Below are positions 61,384 to 64,000 of a stretch of DNA of 64,000 nucleotides, in pieces. The position numbers and the translations under genes were made by a program. The notes beneath the pieces are model-generated. The model had not been told where the DNA came from. It made no database searches and worked only from the letters and a program-made list of their open reading frames with translations. Source of the DNA: Paracoccaceae bacterium (GTDB taxonomy: Bacteria; Pseudomonadota; Alphaproteobacteria; Rhodobacterales; Rhodobacteraceae); assembly GCA_033344815.1 (NCBI GenBank), contig JAWPMR010000001.1, positions 482,136 through 546,135 on the forward strand. The letters are read 5' to 3'. Position 1 is the stretch's first letter; each line of letters opens with the position of its first letter.

Positions 61384-62769
61384 CTATTGCGACCAAAGGT
61401 CGGTTTGAGGGTAAAACTGTGACCAGGCGAACCAGAAGGCCTGATGGCTGCCCACATCGGATCCATCAGCATCCACCGCTCTGATGCCACCGGCATCCAG
61501 TTCCAGCCGGACGTTCTGGTAAGCAATCTCATCGCCCTGTCTCAGAGCCAACAGTGCTTTGCTGCGCTGAAACGCCACTGGCGTGCCTGAACTTGTGACG
61601 ACACCAATAACATCCTCATGCACGGACAGGCGCGGATCGACATCACCCACCGGAAAGATCGGGCCGTTGGCATCCCGACCATTGCGGAAATCGGGATCGC
61701 GACCCAGCGCATATTTTTCCAGCAGCACCGTGGTTTGAGGATGTGCTTCTTTCCATGTCCCCCAGTCGGTGGTCACAACCGTTGCCTGCTGTAATTGCAG
61801 GTTCTTTTCGGCCAAAGGCCCTGTGAGAGCCGTCCCCAGAAACGTATCAAACACCGAGAACGTTGCGAGGTCATACATTACCTTGTTGGACCGGCTCAGC
61901 AGCCCCGATGTGCGCAGCACCGGGCGGTCGATGCCCTCTGGCAGCCCATCCGTAAAATAGGCCTGCGCGGCGCCGCATAAAGTACAATAGGGTATGCCCA
62001 GATCCCGACCGCCCAAAGTGTCATTGACCATTTCGCGCACTTCCATGATGCGCCTTGGATAAGCCCGGTATTCCCCATTCACCTCGATGCCAAATACAAT
62101 GTCATCGTCTTGCAGCCACGTTGCGTCTTTGGCGCTGCTGACGTCAGGGTTGTCTGCCGCTGGAATGCAATTGCACTGCTCATCCGTGGTATCAAAGGGG
62201 CGATCATCAATCAGCACACCGCCCCAGGATACCAACCGCCAGTCAATATCACCCTCCACAAAGATTTCATCCCAGCCCGGAATGATACTGGTAAAGATGG
62301 CCCGCTTTACCCGCAAATAGTCGGGAGGCGCCGGAATGTCCCATGCGATCAGATGATCGGTTAAATTGCCCCAGCTGTTGGTGCCGGGCAGATCCTTTCC
62401 CAGCAATTCAGAGGCAACGGTGTTGAGATCCGCGCTCAATGCACGCCCATTGGCAAAGCGCATCAGGTCACCGACAATCCAGGCGATCCGGGGATCTTTT
62501 GACTCAGCGATGTCGCTGAGGGCGAGTGTTTGATCCCTGCCCCAGGACGATTGCAAGACACTATCAACAAACGCCACCTGAACAGCCGCTTGCAGAGTTT
62601 CGGACATCGGCCCTGTCGGCACGGCAGGTGGGTTGCCATATTGCGCCGTCACATAGTCCGGCAAGGCGTCGGCATTCTGAGCCCGCGCCGTTTGAAGCCA
62701 AACCAAGGAAATCGCGACCAACCAACCAATGAAAACCAAATGAAAACGCGCGCTGATTGCTAATGCCAT
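61384..62769 (-). CDS. DUF3179 domain protein, exported
   Basis: 461 residues with a signal peptide (VFIGWLVAISLVWLQTARAQ). DUF3179 signatures: VFGIEVNGEYRAYPRRIMEV, YCTLCGAAQAYFT (conserved Cys pair C-x2-C), TSGLLSRSNKVMYD, and WGTWKEAHPQTTVL. The Cys pair and Asp/Arg residues suggest a redox or metal role, but none is proven. It converges with the cardiolipin synthase gene (259-base gap). Alone in its unit. Confidence 0.88.
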   Translation of the reverse strand: MALAISARFHLVFIGWLVAISLVWLQTARAQNADALPDYVTAQYGNPPAVPTGPMSETLQAAVQVAFVDSVLQSSWGRDQTLALSDIAESKDPRIAWIVGDLMRFANGRALSADLNTVASELLGKDLPGTNSWGNLTDHLIAWDIPAPPDYLRVKRAIFTSIIPGWDEIFVEGDIDWRLVSWGGVLIDDRPFDTTDEQCNCIPAADNPDVSSAKDATWLQDDDIVFGIEVNGEYRAYPRRIMEVREMVNDTLGGRDLGIPYCTLCGAAQAYFTDGLPEGIDRPVLRTSGLLSRSNKVMYDLATFSVFDTFLGTALTGPLAEKNLQLQQATVVTTDWGTWKEAHPQTTVLLEKYALGRDPDFRNGRDANGPIFPVGDVDPRLSVHEDVIGVVTSSGTPVAFQRSKALLALRQGDEIAYQNVRLELDAGGIRAVDADGSDVGSHQAFWFAWSQFYPQTDLWSQ

Positions 62770-63440
62770 AAACTAGCCCTTCGTGGATCAATTTGAATCT
62801 CAGACATAAATGCAGAAAACATCAGTGCCCGTGCCACGTGGTTTTCTAACAGGTCTGATCTGAAAGGCGGTCAAGCGCACACAGCACCGACAGCTTTAAG
62901 GTATCAGCTCATGGCAGCGCCAATCACGTCTCCTCAGAATTCGGTGAAGTTCGGTGATGCGATCGCCGTTTTACGCAATTGCACGAAAGGAGAATGACCT
63001 ATTATGGTTTGTTGGGTGTAAGGCTTTCTCTTGCATAATGCAGTCCAGCCGACGGTCATTCACGTCGAAATCAAAAAACATCATCAAGCCGGACCCATGA
63101 AGAAAAATTCTGCCCAAAGGAGCATTGGCTCAAAAGCTCAATTCACATGCGGCACCATGGGACAAGTGCCGCAGGCTTTTGAAAGCATGAAAGTTGATCT
63201 GCCAGTCCTGATGCGCAGGCTCAACTGGGAAGACAGGGGTACGCTAATGCCGCGCAGGGCTTTTACACTAAGACGTCAACCCATTCGCGAGAAGGTGAAA
63301 CCCGGAGTGTTGCCGCGCTTAGCCCGCACCGGCGACAGACAGCAGCGGATGCGTCTGAGTTATGACAGCTGAGTGTCCAAGGTCCCCGCGCAGAAAATGC
63401 CCCGTCGGGTGACGCAACACGGCGATTACGGATCGACCCC
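62770..63440. other. Intergenic stretch without recognisable gene
   Basis: 670 bases. It holds the upstream region of the DUF3179 gene and a plus-strand frame at 63031-63372 that I cannot match to any family and that lacks a ribosome site. Nothing else identified. Confidence 0.4.
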
Positions 63441-63920
63441 ATGGGTGCAGACAACGTTCACGAATCTGAAAGAAATAGTACTTTGGCGACCCCAACAGAA
63501 TGCCTTGGCACGTTTCAAGTCAACACCGGCCAAGCGGCAAACGGCGCCGGGCTGCAACCAAAGATCGCAGGGCTTGCCAACAGGGCCATTGTCGAGGCGT
63601 AGGTCGAGCTCATCAACAGCGTCATCGCTGGCACTGACATGGTCGGCAAAGTTAATGACCCAGAAGGCAATGCCGTTCGCGACGCTTTTCAATCCAAGGC
63701 ATCGTTTTGCAGCGATAATAAGCAGCATTTCGACCTCGCGGTGACACATGAGGGATGCGGCAGTGCGTACATGAACGACAACATCCTTTCGGTGAATGCG
63801 ACCGCAGTCCGCTATCGGCGTTTCCTGGGTAAAGGAATCGACTTCGACACGATAGTATCGGAAACCGTGGCCACCAGTTTTCTGACCAGCCCCCGACTGG
63901 CGGCTCATCAGATTGCCTAG
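63441..63920 (+). pseudogene. Unrecognised reading frame with an in-frame stop
   Basis: From ATG 63441 the frame reads MGADNVHESERNSTLATPTE and GLQPKIAGLANRAIVEA, meets TAG at 63600-63602, and continues without other stops through VELINSVIAGTDMVGKVNDP, DNILSVNATAVRYRRFLGKG and SPRLAAHQIA to the TAG ending at 63920. The protein-like flow across the stop suggests a gene of about 160 codons with a single nonsense mutation. No family recognised. Confidence 0.4.
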
Positions 63921-64000
63921 AACGACCCCGCTCATGCGGCATTTAACAATAACACGAGCGCCAAATCAGGTTTCAACGCACGCGATTGATCCGGCAGGAA

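Overview
The window is about 64 kb of a moderately GC-rich chromosome. It looks like a marine alphaproteobacterium of the Roseobacter group (Rhodobacterales). The signs are the complete aerobic (CobG-type) cobalamin block with CobE, CobF and CobW, a DUF1636 gene, solitary CbiM under a B12 riboswitch, and the style of the ABC, MscS and AsmA proteins. No rRNA, tRNA, CRISPR array or phage was seen.

Layout. 1-4.3 kb: the end of a TauE/SafE permease gene, then a reverse-strand polyamine-type ABC operon with an internal terminator-like hairpin. 4.7-13.6 kb: envelope and phospholipid genes (membrane-anchored glycerophosphodiesterase, a phospholipase A2-like secreted protein, a large MscS channel, a phospholipase D lipoprotein, DUF2950 and DUF3300 proteins). 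13.8-28.95 kb: a B12 island. One cobalamin riboswitch leads cbiM-cobF. A second leads DUF1636-cobW-cobN-cobG-cobH-cobI-cobJ. Between cobJ and cobL lies cobK on the opposite strand, followed by cobL-cobE-cobM-cobB-cobA. Nearly every junction is an ATGA-type overlap.

30.0-42.9 kb is the most interesting part. A reverse-strand operon encodes two di-heme cytochrome c peroxidases, a Tat-exported Rieske protein and an arsenite-oxidase-like molybdopterin subunit. This is the composition of the iodate reductase locus idrABP1P2. It continues into a HEAT-repeat protein and a DUF2478 nucleotide-binding protein. Upstream is a divergent pair: a hybrid PAS histidine kinase and an OmpR-type regulator. A luciferase-like flavin oxidoreductase follows the regulator. 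The expected model is that electrons enter a periplasmic Rieske/Mo enzyme that reduces iodate, while the peroxidases remove hydrogen peroxide. The HEAT and DUF2478 proteins may mature or supply the Mo enzyme.

43-46 kb and 54.3-58.9 kb are decayed DNA: a LysR fragment, a frameshifted IS5-type insertion sequence, an OprB-like porin remnant, two amidohydrolase pieces in the wrong order, and an AraC-family regulator remnant. Between and after them lie intact genes: AsmA-family protein, cupin, two MscS channels, an endonuclease/phosphatase-cardiolipin synthase pair and a DUF3179 protein. The last 1.2 kb has only an interrupted unrecognised reading frame.
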